Below are positions 11,818 through 24,297 of a stretch of DNA of 33,921 bases, in pieces (within the stretch, counting starts at the first letter, position 1; every line of letters starts with the position of its first letter). Source of the stretch: Acanthaster planci. Taxonomy: Eukaryota > Echinodermata > Asteroidea > Valvatida > Acanthasteridae. The notes beneath the pieces were generated by a model. The model was not told the DNA's origin, made no database searches, and saw only the letters and a program-made list of their open reading frames with translations. The stretch spans positions 1,084,340 to 1,118,260 of the forward strand of contig NW_019091495.1 in assembly GCF_001949145.1 (NCBI RefSeq). The letters are read 5' to 3'. The position numbers and the translations under genes are program-made.

Positions 11818-14330
11818 AGTTCTGATCGGGACCATAGGCTTACTTTTTGAATGACAGTGTAAGTAGGAGGCATGAAGGAGGCATGTCTTCACCCGCTTTG
11901 AAGATGGTCAGTTTTCTCCTGGACGAGCAAAGCATTTGCCCTGACTTTATGGTTTGGTTTCAAATCCGATTTGCATTCCCCTTTCATAAATTCTTGATGT
12001 GCCACAGAACAATGAGGTTTTCGTTTTTCATTTCTTTTTAAGAACTTGCTCGGAATTTAATGTATTATCGCGGCTTATAAATGATTTTTGCTGGGAAACA
12101 TGATATTGAGGTTTATCAATTGATGCTTTTCTGCTCTAGAAGTCTAAGACAGCCGATCACACCTATTGGCGAGATCTGACAGGCTTGACTGATTCCTCTC
12201 TCTTGAAACCTTCAAATCAGTCATTATTGGAAACGTCATTGGACATTCTTTCATCCTATTTTTTTTGCGTTTGGGACAAATATGTACAATGCCACTGAAC
12301 CAGGAACGGTTCCAACCTTTATGGATTCGAAGTCTTCGCGACGAGGGGGTCGTTTGAACCCCAACCCTTCTCCATGAACATGCCATCATTTATTAAAAGG
12401 TACCAAAGTTGTGATCTTACAATATTCACGTACTTTTATGGAAGATGGCGTACGCTTTTAAAGATGTGCTGTAACTTTTAGTTAAACGAAAAAATGGAAA
12501 CTTCCTGTAGGGTTTATGTCCTTAAAATGTTTCATTTACTGAATTTAGCCTTAAATGATAAAGTACCCATTTGTCCCAAGTTTCTTGGTGGCCCCTTTTT
12601 CCCTTCATGAGATAAAGTCATTACTTTCTTTGTTACACGCTTTGTTGATGTGGCTGTTTGACTGTGTTGGGTATTTTCCTTTGGTCCAGGCTTTCGCCCT
12701 CATGATTTTTCCATTCCTACAATCTTAGCTGTCCCTTGATTAGTCCCTGTGAAGTTTGGCGTACTTGCAAAGACATCAATACATGTGTTTCATTTAACCC
12801 CATTAAATTGGTACCAATAGCTATTTACAGCAAGCAAAATATTCATAAAGGCTCGGCGCAGAGAGAAAGTCCGCAAATAGGTACGGGTAAAGGGATCCCG
12901 CGTCCGGCTTTAAAGATCAGATTCGGCCTTTAGAGATAAGCTTAAGCACTGAAAGATTAAATTTTAGTTAGCCCCATGCACGTTAACCCATGCATCACGA
13001 AATCAATGTATTCTTTAAGTATTGAAGTATATTTTTAAAAATCATTTCCACTTGCATACTGGAATGCATTTATTATCACAATAAAAATAGCAATTTAAAT
13101 CTATTCTAAATTCATTCGTGGAAATCCACGACAACCTGTGATAAATTGTCACTGTAAAGGTCATTTCTAAGCACCCCCGCATGAATCCAACGAATTGATC
13201 ATCCGCAAAAAAGGAACTTTTTAGTTAGTTCTACTTGATGGAATTTGACGAGACGGCAGAGACTATGGTAGCTTTAAAACCGGGTGAAGTTGTCAATGGT
13301 AGGCCTACAGCTACTCAAAATGTGCCGGACGAAAAAACAACTCATCATTGATGTGCTAGTACAAGATTGAGCTAGGAGTATGGCAAGGACCACATGTTCA
13401 TTGTCCATTCCAAGGTTGGCCATTTTATGAATTGGCTATCTGTTACGGGAGTACACCGACAGTAGGGATCAAAAACAACTTTGGAATGCCATCAAAAAGG
13501 TATCGGTAAGTTTCCTAATTTGTACAACAGAACAACTTCTGTACGCAGAGGTCAATGCAGAAACAGTTGTTCAGGTTGGATTTCAATAGTAACAGTGCAT
13601 TCAGTGAATGATTACATGAATTTTATCAGCAAAACAAACAAGAAAGAGGCAAAAAATGAGTTGCAATTTTTACATTAAGATATAGAAAATTTGAATTTTA
13701 AGAGTACAAATAAAGAAAACTGAGTTATAGAAACAAAAACCCAAAAGTATTTTCAAATGTACAAACGTACAACCACCACCTAATATTAATTTAAAAGTAA
13801 TCGCAACAGAAAAAAGGAATCAAAAATCTAAAGAGATTATTACAAAAAATGTAACAATTAAAAAAATTGAACCCATTCACCCAGGAAACTGAATTAATTG
13901 TGGAAACCTAAAGCTGATTTTAATATGGCCTATTCATTCAAAATATCTCCTGTGAACATCTGTCCAACAAAACATCTCAAATTTAAATTCAGTAAGTGAA
14001 TCACTGTCTTCTTAAGGGAACTTAAAGCTGCGTTCTGTGAATTGTGGCTGTTGAATGATTAAAAAAATATAGGACTAGGGTACACAAAATATTAAAACTC
14101 ATTTCAAATACTTGTGCAATCAGTAATGCACTTTCTACAACCATTATGTCACTACAGTTATAAAGTCAAAACTTTACAAATTCAAGGGAAACATTTGACA
14201 AATAAATTTTGATTTGGGATTTCGTTTTTCTTGAATTTATCACACAAGGAAGACCAAACATACGGCTTTGTTCATGAAATGCTCAAAGCATTTCTGTCTT
14301 TTCGTTAGACTGTGGTATAGAAATCATTTT

Positions 14331-14336
14331 TTTATT
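14331..14336 (-). terminator. Candidate poly(A) signal AATAAA of gene C
   Basis: AATAAA on the minus strand, about 350 nt past the stop codon of gene C. If used, the 3' UTR would include the foldback element at 14392-14546. The hexamer is frequent by chance in AT-rich DNA. Confidence 0.22.
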
Positions 14337-14391
14337 CTTTAAATATCGCTATGCAGTACAAATAGTCAAATAATTGTAAATGTGTGTACCA

Positions 14392-14546
14392 AATAGAGTA
14401 CCGAATTGAATACGTCACGCGTACAATTAGTGTGTAAAATGCATTAGCGCGAGAACCAGCGCGTGAACCACCAACACGCGCGCGTACTCCATTCGTTTGC
14501 ACTGCACTTTCTGGTTCACAGTGACATCACACTTCGGTACTCTATT
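14392..14546. repeat. Foldback / MITE-like element downstream of gene C
   Basis: AATAGAGTACCGAA (14392-14405) and its perfect reverse complement TTCGGTACTCTATT (14533-14546) bound a 155-bp segment. A second inner inverted pair (GAACCAG and CTGGTTC) lies within, and the centre is rich in CGCG. The size and ends suggest a small non-autonomous DNA transposon; target duplications were not resolved. Confidence 0.5.
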
Positions 14547-14682
14547 GTGGAAGTTAGAACCATCAAAAGATAGTAGCGCTAATCTACCGATAAATGACCA
14601 TTTGATTACTGTTGCTGTCGAATATGTCGACTACGGTCGATATGAAAGTCTAATCTCCCGGAGAGGGAACATCTGAACAACT

Positions 14683-17600
14683 TTAGAAGAACATCTTGTA
14701 GGAGGGTAGTTTTTGAAACACTGGCACCTCCAAGAATGACTGTAAATTAAATTAACGAAAAAACAAATGAAAGATTTATTGAATGTATTGGAAATTAAAA
14801 TCAAAATATCTAATGAAATAAAATATAGATCAAAAGAAAAATGCATTTCGATCCCCAAATTCTGGTTCCTGAATGTGGTTTGAATCATTAGCGATAACAG
14901 ACAATAAGATGAACGAACATTTTTCGAGTCACAAAGGTGTGTTGCATTGGGCCACATCATGTTCACGCCCTCTGGTTCTGGTTCTTTCAAAATGTAATTT
15001 GCGATACCTTTGGGCAATAGTCAGGCACGGTGAAAAACTTGGATGGGTCCTTGATGCCAGCAGTGTAGTTGAAAAAGCCAGTAACAGCAAGGAAAGACCC
15101 TGCATTGGAAGACAAAAAGAATTGCTACTAGGCGAGACAATGGTAATTATGGAGTGTATATGCCGGAACATGGCGGAAGCAAAGCCAGAAGTGTAATGTT
15201 GGTTTGTGAGTCATGTGTAGGGCCTCACTCATCTTAATTTCTTCTCAGTCTTTATAAAAACGATGCAGTTAATGCATGGTTTTTTATATAGTGATGTCAG
15301 CACTCCAAAGTACCGCCCTTTTGCGTCTACCAAGCTCAAGCATTTCGATTTACCTACTGGACTGTCGTTTTATTGAGATCTATACCTTTGGCTCATGTTC
15401 TTTATTGATCCTGTCTGAAAGAATTGTTTGAACTTGCCGTAAGGGGACGTTGCTAAAACTGTGTAGCTGTTGGGAATGCATTCACCGTGGGTGACACTGA
15501 GTGACACTATTCCTTCGTCCACAGGCAGGTTATACACATCGACCGTCAATTTGTGATTACCAAGGTATATACTCCCAACTGAGGTAGCGTTGTCTGCATG
15601 GAAAAACAGAGGAAAATACTGGATGATGTAATGAATGATGTCACTATGGCTAAACGTTGGTACCAGTATCTTAATTGATAATGTAAAGAAAGCAGGTGTT
15701 GATCGATACTTCTTCAAATAATTACCAGATAGAAGAGGACAAACAGTTTGATGAATGCAATTAAAGACAATTAGCCACCTTACTTCGCATTAACATAACG
15801 GGCAGTCACTCCATTATACTTACAAACAGATCTTAATTTATAGCCTAGTCTGTTGCACGTCCCAAGTTAGCTGGTTTAAATTTGGACTCGCTTGAAGTGG
15901 CATAAGCCAAAGACTGCCTAACTCCTGCGACCACCACACTGTTAAAAACTTGGTCAATATTTAGCCAAAGAAGGTCGAGTTTTCAACCTCCTGCTATATA
16001 GAATTAAAAGTTGACCCCTAATGGTTCGCTTCTGAACGCTTAGATATAGGAAAAGTAACGTGCTAAAATTTTAGAAATTGCAATATTTTTTCGTTCAGTT
16101 ACTTGTTCAAAAATCCAACTCGAAGAAAGGCCATTAGGAAATATTTGCTCGTACATGTATATTAACTTTCAGAAACTGAAAAATTACCCGACCTAAAAGA
16201 GAAATATCCTGCCAAAAATCGACCCATCACTTAAGAAAATCTAAAATACACAAAGAAGAGTGTAATGCGGTGGTCTCGTACAAAGATGAACATTTAGGGA
16301 AATTTAAGAAAGATTCTAATATTTTATCTAACCTTTGCTGACAGGAACCGTGTCCACGGAATCTGGCAGCCATCGACTGCCGGTAGATAAATCTTTGCAA
16401 TGTTAAGGCGATGTTGTTTTCATGTGAGCATAAACGTAATGGGAGGCCTAGGAACGATACTGCCGGAAGTGAAAGGTCGTGAATGAAATTCGTTTTTTAC
16501 CCTTCTCCAGGTGAGTTTTTCTAACTATTACTTGAGGAAGACAAAGGTCAAATTCTACCATGAGCGTTTCATGGAGTGGTTTCAGTTCAGTTAGGAATCA
16601 TTCTTTTTAAAAACTATCGAACGCGACAGGACGGCCCCGTGAACAATATTCATAGGCTGACCGTGCGAGTGTTCCGGAAGCTCGCTGTGTGACCTTTCAC
16701 TTTCAGGCTTTGTGGTATTGCCTAAATTTGTCACAGTGCACATGCTCCGGACATCACGTGATACCTGGGACGCAGTGGGGCATTGGTCCAGCTAATGGCA
16801 CTTTAATGCATTCTCTGGCCTTTGGTTGGATGAAATATTGAACACCCTGTTAAAGAAGAAATGACAAAATATGTTAAAATGTATAGTTTGTCTTGTACAT
16901 TCAATGGAGCGGAGGTTTGTAGTCGTATTTGGAACAGAAAGTGTCAGCCCTAGTGATTCTTGGCAGAGGGAAAATGTCATTGTTTGGGAACACTTACATG
17001 TCCATCGATAACATGCATTGGTATATGTCAATAAGATGTTCTTACCTTACTGTAGTCTGCAATTCCTTGTAGTTCCTCGCTTTTCTGATCCGTTGTCATT
17101 ATACCCAACTCAGCCACTCGCTTGTTGGTGTAATCAAAGGCAACTTGAATTTTTCCAACGGTGGCTGAACCCTTTCCAGATTGGCTTAGACCAATCTCAA
17201 TACCTGGAGATATCAATAAGAGTCAGTGAACGGGACTTGAAGGAAAACATGATTGGGTTCACTGGGCCCTGAAATCGAGGATTCATACTCTCCTTTTTGA
17301 TATTATTACTAGAAGAAAGAATTGCAAGACCGGATCGGGGAGGTCGAACCCCAGCTCTGAGCAATAAATAAATCAAGAAATAAAATAAAAAATGGGGAAA
17401 TTAATAACAAATAGCTAAAGTAAGTGCACTTATATCATTGTAAACAATGTATGTTATGTACAATATTTCATCATCGTTTCCGCTTGTCCGCAAAAATGAG
17501 ACATTAAAAAATCTCTGGCTTGACGCTCCCCCGAATTGGATCCGCCCATTGTAATTCCATAAACGGAGTCACACCCTAAGTTTTCCCTACAATCACATAT

Positions 17601-18346
17601 TAGCCATCTGAAGGGAATAACATTACCTAAAATGTCAAATCTACGGCAGGAAAAAAAATTGAGGTGATCACATGGAAAACAGACTTTTTCAGACCGTTCT
17701 CACAGGGTTTGTACATCAGGGTGTCAAGTGACGTGGAATTCTGTCATTACTAGGTATTAGATACTGTGATACTTGTAAATTATACATTGGCGTATCCAAG
17801 TCTTAGGTGGGGAGTTGAATTTGTTAAAGAAAATTCGACCGCCAATCCTTAACCTCCCGCAAAAAGCACCATTTCTTGAGGGGGGGGGGGCTTGCACCCT
17901 TCCCCATACACCACGGATGTTTGGAATCCCTTTACGCCGCATCGAGAAATCAGTTAAACAATCCAAAGCTGACAACAAGCATAATGGAAGAAAAACGACT
18001 GGGAGGAGAATTGGTGTAAGGGACTTAAGGTCAAGAAACGAAATAAATATTGAAACATTTTGGAAATTGCCATAGGATCGTTGTATGGGCTCCCAATTCA
18101 AATTTGTTTTCACTGCAATCGTAATACGAATCGAAATAAAAACGAGAAGTCATTATTACTATGATACTCTGGCACTAAAATGCCCAATACAAACAATGAC
18201 CCTTTCTATATCGCACGACCAACCACAAACCTACGTGCAGACTCACCCTCTATCGATACAAATTGGTCGGGGTAACAACACTTCTTCTGAGCGTAGCTGA
18301 TTGCCAGGAAAGCCTGGCACAGAAACACAACGGACAAGATGCTCAT
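14683..18346 (-). CDS. Ependymin-related protein gene C, complete, six exons
   Basis: Predicted secreted ependymin-related protein of 214 aa on the minus strand. Exons in order: 18346-18247, 17203-17046, 16846-16765, 15593-15438, 15099-15008, 14739-14683; phases 1-0-1-1-0 as in gene B. Exon 1 gives signal MSILSVVFLCQAFLAISYA then QKKCCYPDQFVSIE. Exon 2 has KIQVAFDYTNKRVAELGI and ends GIADYSK. Exon 3 reads GVQYFIQPKARECIKVPLAG then PMPHCVPG. Exon 4 starts DNATSVGSIYLGNHKLTVDV and has THGECIPNSY; it is 156 nt, four codons shorter than in B, E and F. Exon 5 has TGFFNYTAGIKDPSKFFTVP and DYCPK. Exon 6 encodes SFLEVPVFQKLPSYKMFF then TAA. NAT and NYT sequons are present. Intron 4 uses a GC donor (gcaagt), and introns 3 and 5 have weak donors (gtatca, gtatcg). 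No stop or frameshift was seen, so it is probably functional. Confidence 0.92.
17787..17905. repeat. Fragment of the GGCGTATCCA dispersed repeat in intron 1 of gene C
   Basis: Starts TTGGCGTATCCAAGTCTTAG and includes a ten-G run with CTTGCACCC after it, resembling the start and G-rich interior of the element at 1662-1959. Only one end is recognisable, so I call it a fragment of the same dispersed family. Confidence 0.35.
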
Positions 18347-18436
18347 GTTGCTAGAAGTCTACTTCATCGACTACTCACTTGGTATCACTGCAAACTCAGA
18401 TCGATTCAGACTAGTCAGATTTGAGGAAATGGCTGG

Positions 18437-18444
18437 TATTTATA
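18437..18444 (-). promoter_or_regulatory. TATA box of gene C
   Basis: TATAAATA on the minus strand, about 90 bases before the start codon at 18346. It matches the consensus well and fits a short 5' UTR, as in gene B. Confidence 0.5.
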
Positions 18445-18624
18445 AGCATGTTGCGGGAAAGTCACGTGAATTTCAAAAACGAAACAGTCTCATGTTCATG
18501 ACGCTATTCAAGTGTTCACCTTTAGTAATACCAGCAAGCATGATTTGATTAAATAAATTGATACTTCCTTAAACTTGCCAGAGTTTTGTGGTCGTTATGG
18601 TTGAGCATGTCGAAGTGATCCCAG

Positions 18625-18870
18625 ATTTTCGGGGGGGGGCCTGAAAGAAAGCATCAGTGGTACACTGGCCGCGAGCGCGTAGCGGGAAGCCCTTAAGGCG
18701 TAGGGTCTTTGGCATTTTGGTATGCTAGGCACTCTGTGGTGCAATTTCAGGCAGTATGACCCCTAATTGTTTCTTCCTCCCTCCCTCTTCATCTTCTTTT
18801 TATTTATTTATTCTTTGGGTAAAAAAGGGGGCGTGAGCCTCCGCACCCCCTGAATCCACCCCTACTGACT
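18625..18870. repeat. Dispersed repeat with G-rich and C-rich ends
   Basis: Begins after a G run and ends with CGCACCCCCTGAATCCACCC CTACTGACTGAG, resembling in orientation and wording the ends of the element at 1662-1959 (CCCCCCGCTGAATACGGCACTGACTG). It includes a pyrimidine-rich tract and a TTTATTTATTTA stretch. Likely an old member of the same family. Confidence 0.4.
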
Positions 18871-19373
18871 GAGTGAGAGTTGGCAGCCCTGCGGAATTTT
18901 CACAGCTGAGACGGCATGTGAACTATTAGAAGACTCCTTACATTCCCAAATTGAAACCATTTCGGCCTATGGACCTTACTGATTTCAGAGCAGACGTCAC
19001 AAATATTGTTTACTTTCGTTTTCCACCTGTCACGAGCTCGTGACTATGCGGAAATCGATGATCGCATAAACAGACAGACAGATCTCTGGAGATAAGAAAT
19101 GGATTTTTTCGGCATGTATCATTTTCGAGGAAGTTAAACTAAGTGACGAGTAATATTCCTGAAGTCAAGTCCTTTTTAATCAATAACTCTCATAACAAGC
19201 GTCTCCTGCAGAAACCAACGATGGACAGTATCACCGCTCGTTATGTCCTCAGTAAGATGAAACATTTATCCTACTTTAGCATCTCTTCTGTTGGGTCACC
19301 AAAACCAAAACGAAGCTGAATCACATCTGTAACACGTCCTTCCGTTGGAAGCTTGAAAAAAATCCCCAGCAAA

Positions 19374-19470
19374 AAATAGCCAGCAGCTCACAGTGAATAT
19401 TTGCGAACTCCTTTAAGCGGGGCAAATGGTCACTGGAATATCTTGGGGAAGGCATTGCATGGAGAACATG
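19374..19470. repeat. Dispersed repeat copy 1 (partner at 24060-24155)
   Basis: Shares ATAGCCAGCAGCTCAC-like sequence and a 20-base stretch GGAATATCTTGGGGAAGGCA with 24060-24155 in the same orientation, with intervening bases alignable at lower identity. One copy lies downstream of D and one downstream of E, so it may be part of the duplicated block rather than an independent transposon. Confidence 0.45.
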
Positions 19471-20173
19471 CCACCCCTCTCCTCAATGACGCCCAGGCAA
19501 ACAGGTTTCTACATATTTTTACAAAAGCCCTGAATGACATGGTAGGACTAGACATCGGACTGGATTTGGTTCACAAATGATTTTGCCATTTCCACGTCAC
19601 TTCAATTACATGCATTTAGGCCCCAACTATTATAGCATCTGCTCTGTCTTCGGGACGGTCAAAATGTATCGTGTGCCATACACTTTCTACGCATTCTAGC
19701 AGAATGTAGCTTTTTGATTGTGTCTTATGTGAAAAGCCAGAATGGCATTTTAAAGCATTCCATCCACCTGTAAGTGCCACACAAATTTCCACAGAAATAT
19801 CCTGAGCAGTACAGTGGGGACATAATCATTTCAAGCGGCAGCCAAATTTGGATGCGACCTGAGCCTACGATATCCGAGTCAGTGCAGGCCCACAAACTCC
19901 AGGGACGAGCTCGGGTTAAGGTTCGTGATAAAAGCCTTCCTGAAATAGTCATTATTCACCCCGTTACTAGTGACTGGTATCATGAAATAAGTTCCAACTG
20001 GACTGAACTTTAACACTTTTTGGACAACGTAGCATTGTCTTCGTTTAGCATTAATTCTTACTATTCTGCTAATGAAAATTCAAGATTCAGGAGAATGGAA
20101 GGCATGGAAAAGTCCACACAACCCCCCCCCCCAAAAAACCCCAGAGTATCTGGCGTTATTTGGGGTTACTTAC

Positions 20174-22719
20174 CATTACCGTGCTATCCCTGCAGGACAA
20201 AGCTGAAGAGAACACATTCTTCCTGGGAAACAGATATGGTAACGTTGCCTACCAAGTCTCCCTTGTGTTGGTAATACTTGAAAATATCCACGTTCAACTG
20301 ATGGTTGCTATGGTAACTTGAGCCCAAATAGACAGCGCTGTCGATATAATAAAAAGATGCAGAGGAGATGTAACTAGAATAAAATAAACATCAGTTAGGG
20401 AGTCTGACTGGATATTCTCAACTGTCATGGATACGGTAAAAAGACATAACGTGTACCAGGGAAAGCGAATTGATATAAAATCTTCTATTACCATCAAATG
20501 ACATGCAAAAACCATGTACAATTTAAACATGCATTCCTGACACTAACCCATCTAAGTTCTAATCTCTGCAATGTTCTTTGTTAGCCCCTGCAGTACGTCA
20601 CTTGCCCCGCCCCTTTATTGTAGTGGAAAGCGTAATTTGCCTCTTCCTAGGAAAAGTGTATACTCAAGAATAAAACGACAAAAAATGATACATGCCCACT
20701 ACTGCAAGGTTTGAAGTGAAATGATGCCAGAATTCTCACCAGGAATGCAGTCTGTCATGTTGTTCCCCGGTGGAAAGTGTTCCACTGAACAGGATGAAAC
20801 TTGAGATCCGATAAAAAAAAAGTTGAATTCGATTTCCTGATGACTGGAAAGTCAAACTAAATAAATGAAAATATAAGAGATTGATAGCAGTCTGGAGAGG
20901 TTTAGAATATCTAAATGAAAATATTAGAGACGAAGGTGATTGGATTTCTACAGTCAAGCAGTCTTATTACTGGGCAGTAAAGAAACCAAAAGTAGTTATT
21001 GATACATAAAATGTACAGATCATTATGAAGATGGTTTTCCTTTTGCAGTTTTCGCTTTTGATCTGGACCAATTACTTGAGGCCTATAAAGACACAAAATA
21101 CGAACCTACGAGTGAGTAGCATGTCTCTCTCGTATGTTCGGATCCTCCAAGCCCCCTTTTCTCCACCACCGGCGCCCCATCCATCATTCTTCTAAATGCC
21201 TGTATCTGCCGCTAAATGATATAACCGTAATTAAAAAGCGCACAATGTGCCTACATCTCAAATGGATTTATAGAAATATCCTTTCCTTCGTGGAGACAGG
21301 TTTTCCAGTTGACCTTGGATACATGCTAATATTTACAAGTGCGCAACTCAGAACTATAACGATGGCCGTCCCTTGTGTGATGGAAACTTTTTTTATATTA
21401 GAATATACGGCTTTGCGAGAAAGTAATGAAATACCAAATTTAAACACGAAATAAGCACACAAAAGCAAAAAGTCTATTTTTTGACATGCCCGTCCTTTCG
21501 TGAACACGTTAGCGAGATTGTGCTTAAAAAGATTTAAGAATAATAAAAATTTTCAATACCAGATAATAGTTATGTACCAGACATTGTCAAACTTGCCACA
21601 GTGTTTGTTGAGATATGTTAATTGCTTGTTTGAACTTTTCACAGCTCCTGTAATATGGCGCCCCCATCAGTTTAGGAAGCCATTATCTGATCATATTACA
21701 TCCAATACTTTTTTTACCTAGTTGTAGTCAAATATGGTCTGGTATTTGGTTTGCTGTCCCATGTTTTCTTTGTAGGGGATTGCAGCCAAACTTCTGTTAA
21801 TAAAGTCGAATGCGTATTGATGAACTGCATTTTGTGACTAATCCTTGGCCTATTACACTGTTCCAGTCAGTGTGCCTGAAAAAAAAAACAGTTTCTTCAA
21901 CATCATATTTCTGACAGCATTCTGTCAGTCGTAGCAATCAAACAAAACCAATGTCACAATAATCTATTTTCACCACAGTTACTGTGTCACGGTACCTTCC
22001 ATCAAAAACAAGGACGGGCGAGAGGAATAGGGGCCGCCCCCCAAAAAAAGATGGCATTTGGTAAATTTTATAAGGAAAATAATGAGAGAAAGTCAAAATT
22101 TCGTTCAACAATTCCATTTTAATTCCTTCCCAAAGTTTGTGAGACGGGTTTACCATTTCCTCTCAGAACATTTCTTTGGTCCATCCCCAGAAGCAAAGTT
22201 GGCCTCCGAAATATTGGTTCTGGAATGATCTTGAGCCTAATCAGAATGTCTGGATACTGACTCTGAGGTTCCCATTTTAATAATCGTTTCATCAGCAAAG
22301 TCGTAGATCTTTTCGGCAGAATCGTGTAACTAAGAACACTATGCAAAGCAGCGCATGGCGCCCACTGATGATGCATTGACATCCAATATGCCCCCATCCC
22401 CCGGTTAACATCTTTACCTGTTCTGACATTTTCCCAACAATAGACTGTCCTCCCCCATCCCTCTTAAAACACCTCAATTGACTGCGTCATTCATTAAAGT
22501 TGAATCCATTACAGACAAAAATCATTTCTTCCTCTTTACATTACAAGAAACATATCGTTTGGAACTGATCACGTCTTTTATCAAAGCAGATTTCATGAAG
22601 CTTTCTGTAATACTACTTACCCGCACTCAACTGGTTAGGAAAGCAACACTTTTTCTATGCATAGCTTGTTGCCACAGCAACCAGCAGCAGAAGCAAAACA
22701 AGACCTTGTTATCATACAT
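20174..22719 (-). pseudogene. Ependymin-related pseudogene D (relics of exons 1-4)
   Basis: Degenerate duplicate of gene E. Relics: exon 1 22719-22621, exon 2 21875-21718, exon 3 20836-20740, exon 4 20341-20174. Exon 1 has a TAG (22657-22655) where E has the CAG of AQKKCC, lacks about 6 bases near its end, and has no ATG in frame. Exon 2 keeps 158 nt but a compensated one-base deletion and insertion give TAA TAG and a further TAG in frame, and its last codon is TAG. Exon 3 is open and keeps both cysteines (FPPGNNMTDCIPG). Exon 4 aligns with E over NHQLNVDIF and QEECV but has TAG at 20186-20184, and its acceptor position reads CG instead of AG. Exons 5 and 6 were not found. Surrounding introns match those of E, so this is a DNA-level duplication, not a retrocopy. 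Confidence 0.9.
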
Positions 22720-24059
22720 TTCGTTTGTTTACCGTTAGCACAGTTAAGAAGAATAAGCAACCTTGAGAAGATTTGAAATTCAAGTCGACATCGAGCAAAG
22801 CCAACTGAAAAAGAAGGGAGGATAGTAACCGTTGAATATATCAGGCCATAGTGTGCGTGACTCTACAGGTGGTTTCTGGGTTAATGAGGCACTATATTAC
22901 AGAGGTTGTGCCTCTTGTACTAAATTAATCAAGTGTTTGACTTTGATAACAGAGTTACAGTCCTGTGGTTCATATCTGAAGGAAGATTGATACACTCCCA
23001 TAAAAAAGAAAGGTGAGCGGTGTGTTGAAAGGTAAGGTAAGTATCGATTCAATATTTATTCTATAGCAGATTCGATTATCAGTTGTCTGTATCGATTTGA
23101 TATTTAGTGCCATTCCAGTTCAGCTGGAGAATTTTCCAGATAACCATTTGTTTGAATTTTACTGGATCGGAGAGGGGGTATTTGTAAAACGCCTCTTTAC
23201 ACAACATATCTGACTTTGCACGTGTGTGTGCATTAATTTGGTGTTCAGGCCTTGGTAAACAAGCAATAATCAAAATTCATTAAATGGAAAAGAAGGCTCC
23301 TTGAAAGGTGGAGTGTTCCATTTCATGTCACCCCATAAAATTATTCGTGTCGCTGTGCTTATGGACATTCTGTTATTTTTATATATTTATTGTAAACTAC
23401 AAATTAAAAACACACTTCATTTTTAATCTAATATACCTCACAGATAAAGACCACGTTGAAATTAGTTCATCCTGAAAGTGCGGGTAATTAATTTCCACTA
23501 TCCATCTTTCGTCAAGCTATCTATGCGGACGTTTATTTGACACGTAACGTTGGTGTCACAGAACTGGCACATGGAAGGGAATATATATCGCACCATGAAA
23601 TTGAAAATTCACCCGTTAATGATGGATTCATAGCCTTTTATACGGGCATATCACACGTTTTGCTATACGACCTACACTTTTGGAATCTCTTGTTTTTGTT
23701 TAAAGTAAACATCGAAATAAAGAAATATTTATCATTACATTGAAATGTCAGTTTGACAAAAAAATGTCCAAATCAAAACGACTATAAAACAGTACAAGGA
23801 ATTTACACCGACCTTGTATTGTATTTGTAATTTAATTTCATTGCATTGTGACTTCACGAACAGTGAAGTGGAGTATAGGCTTGTTAGGCTTGTTATAGAG
23901 TTTACTTGTTCGAGCGAGCCATTGTACATCGGCAGAAGGCTCTTTATTACATGAAAGGACCAAGTCGATTTACATTACATCTTCATTTGGAAACATTCTA
24001 TAATTTTGATTTTTGATAGGATGTTTTCTTCAAATTACTAGGGTAGCAGTAAAGCTTCC

Positions 24060-24155
24060 CACGAATAGCCAACAGTTCACGAGGAGTGTTTGCGACCTCT
24101 CTCCCTCTCAAACCAGGTGAATGATTACGGGAATATCTTGGGGAAGGCATCGCTG
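24060..24155. repeat. Dispersed repeat copy 2 (partner at 19374-19470)
   Basis: Contains AATAGCCAACAGTTCAC and GGAATATCTTGGGGAAGGCA, matching 19374-19470 in the same orientation. It lies about 1.3 kb beyond exon 4 of gene E, whereas the partner lies about 0.7 kb beyond exon 4 of D. Confidence 0.45.
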
Positions 24156-24297
24156 GACAGCTTATGCTTGTCATCCGTGTGTGGCTGCAGGTAGAACAAG
24201 ACATTAAGACAACACAATCAGACATCTACATCTACTGTATTATTCCGTTGTTGATGTCTATAATTCAATTTCGTGTCTATTTATAGTGTGAAATAAA

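Larger units (their letters stand above)
11574..14682. other. Intergenic DNA between convergent genes B and C
   Basis: Both flanking genes end here (B from the left, C from the right). It contains the candidate poly(A) signal of B, a foldback element at 14392-14546, an A-rich stretch around 13680-13870 and otherwise unique AT-rich DNA. No ependymin-related exon or other gene was recognised on either strand. Confidence 0.5.
18550..20173. other. Intergenic DNA upstream of gene C and beyond the truncated 3' end of D
   Basis: This is where exons 5 and 6 of pseudogene D would be expected. I searched the minus strand for the strongly conserved exon 5 pattern (FTVP preceded by GI-DP) and did not find it. 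The stretch contains a dispersed-repeat copy (about 18625-18870) and a repeat shared with the region downstream of gene E (19374-19470 versus 24060-24155). No other gene recognised. Confidence 0.45.

Noticed and set aside
14631-15196. 128-codon minus-strand and 107-codon plus-strand frames
   Set aside because: They are out-of-frame or antisense shadows across exons 5 and 6 of gene C and the intron between them.
16339-16410. Minus-strand candidate for exon 3 of gene C (GCQIPWTRFLSAK)
   Set aside because: It has only one cysteine, lacks the CVPG ending and has no good acceptor. The exon at 16846-16765 fits length, phase, both cysteines and the PHCVPG ending.
23998-24225. Minus-strand 75-codon frame ending KKTSYQKSKL as last exon of gene E
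   Set aside because: No AG acceptor in the required phase precedes the plausible tail, and the region is part of a repeat shared with 19374-19470.
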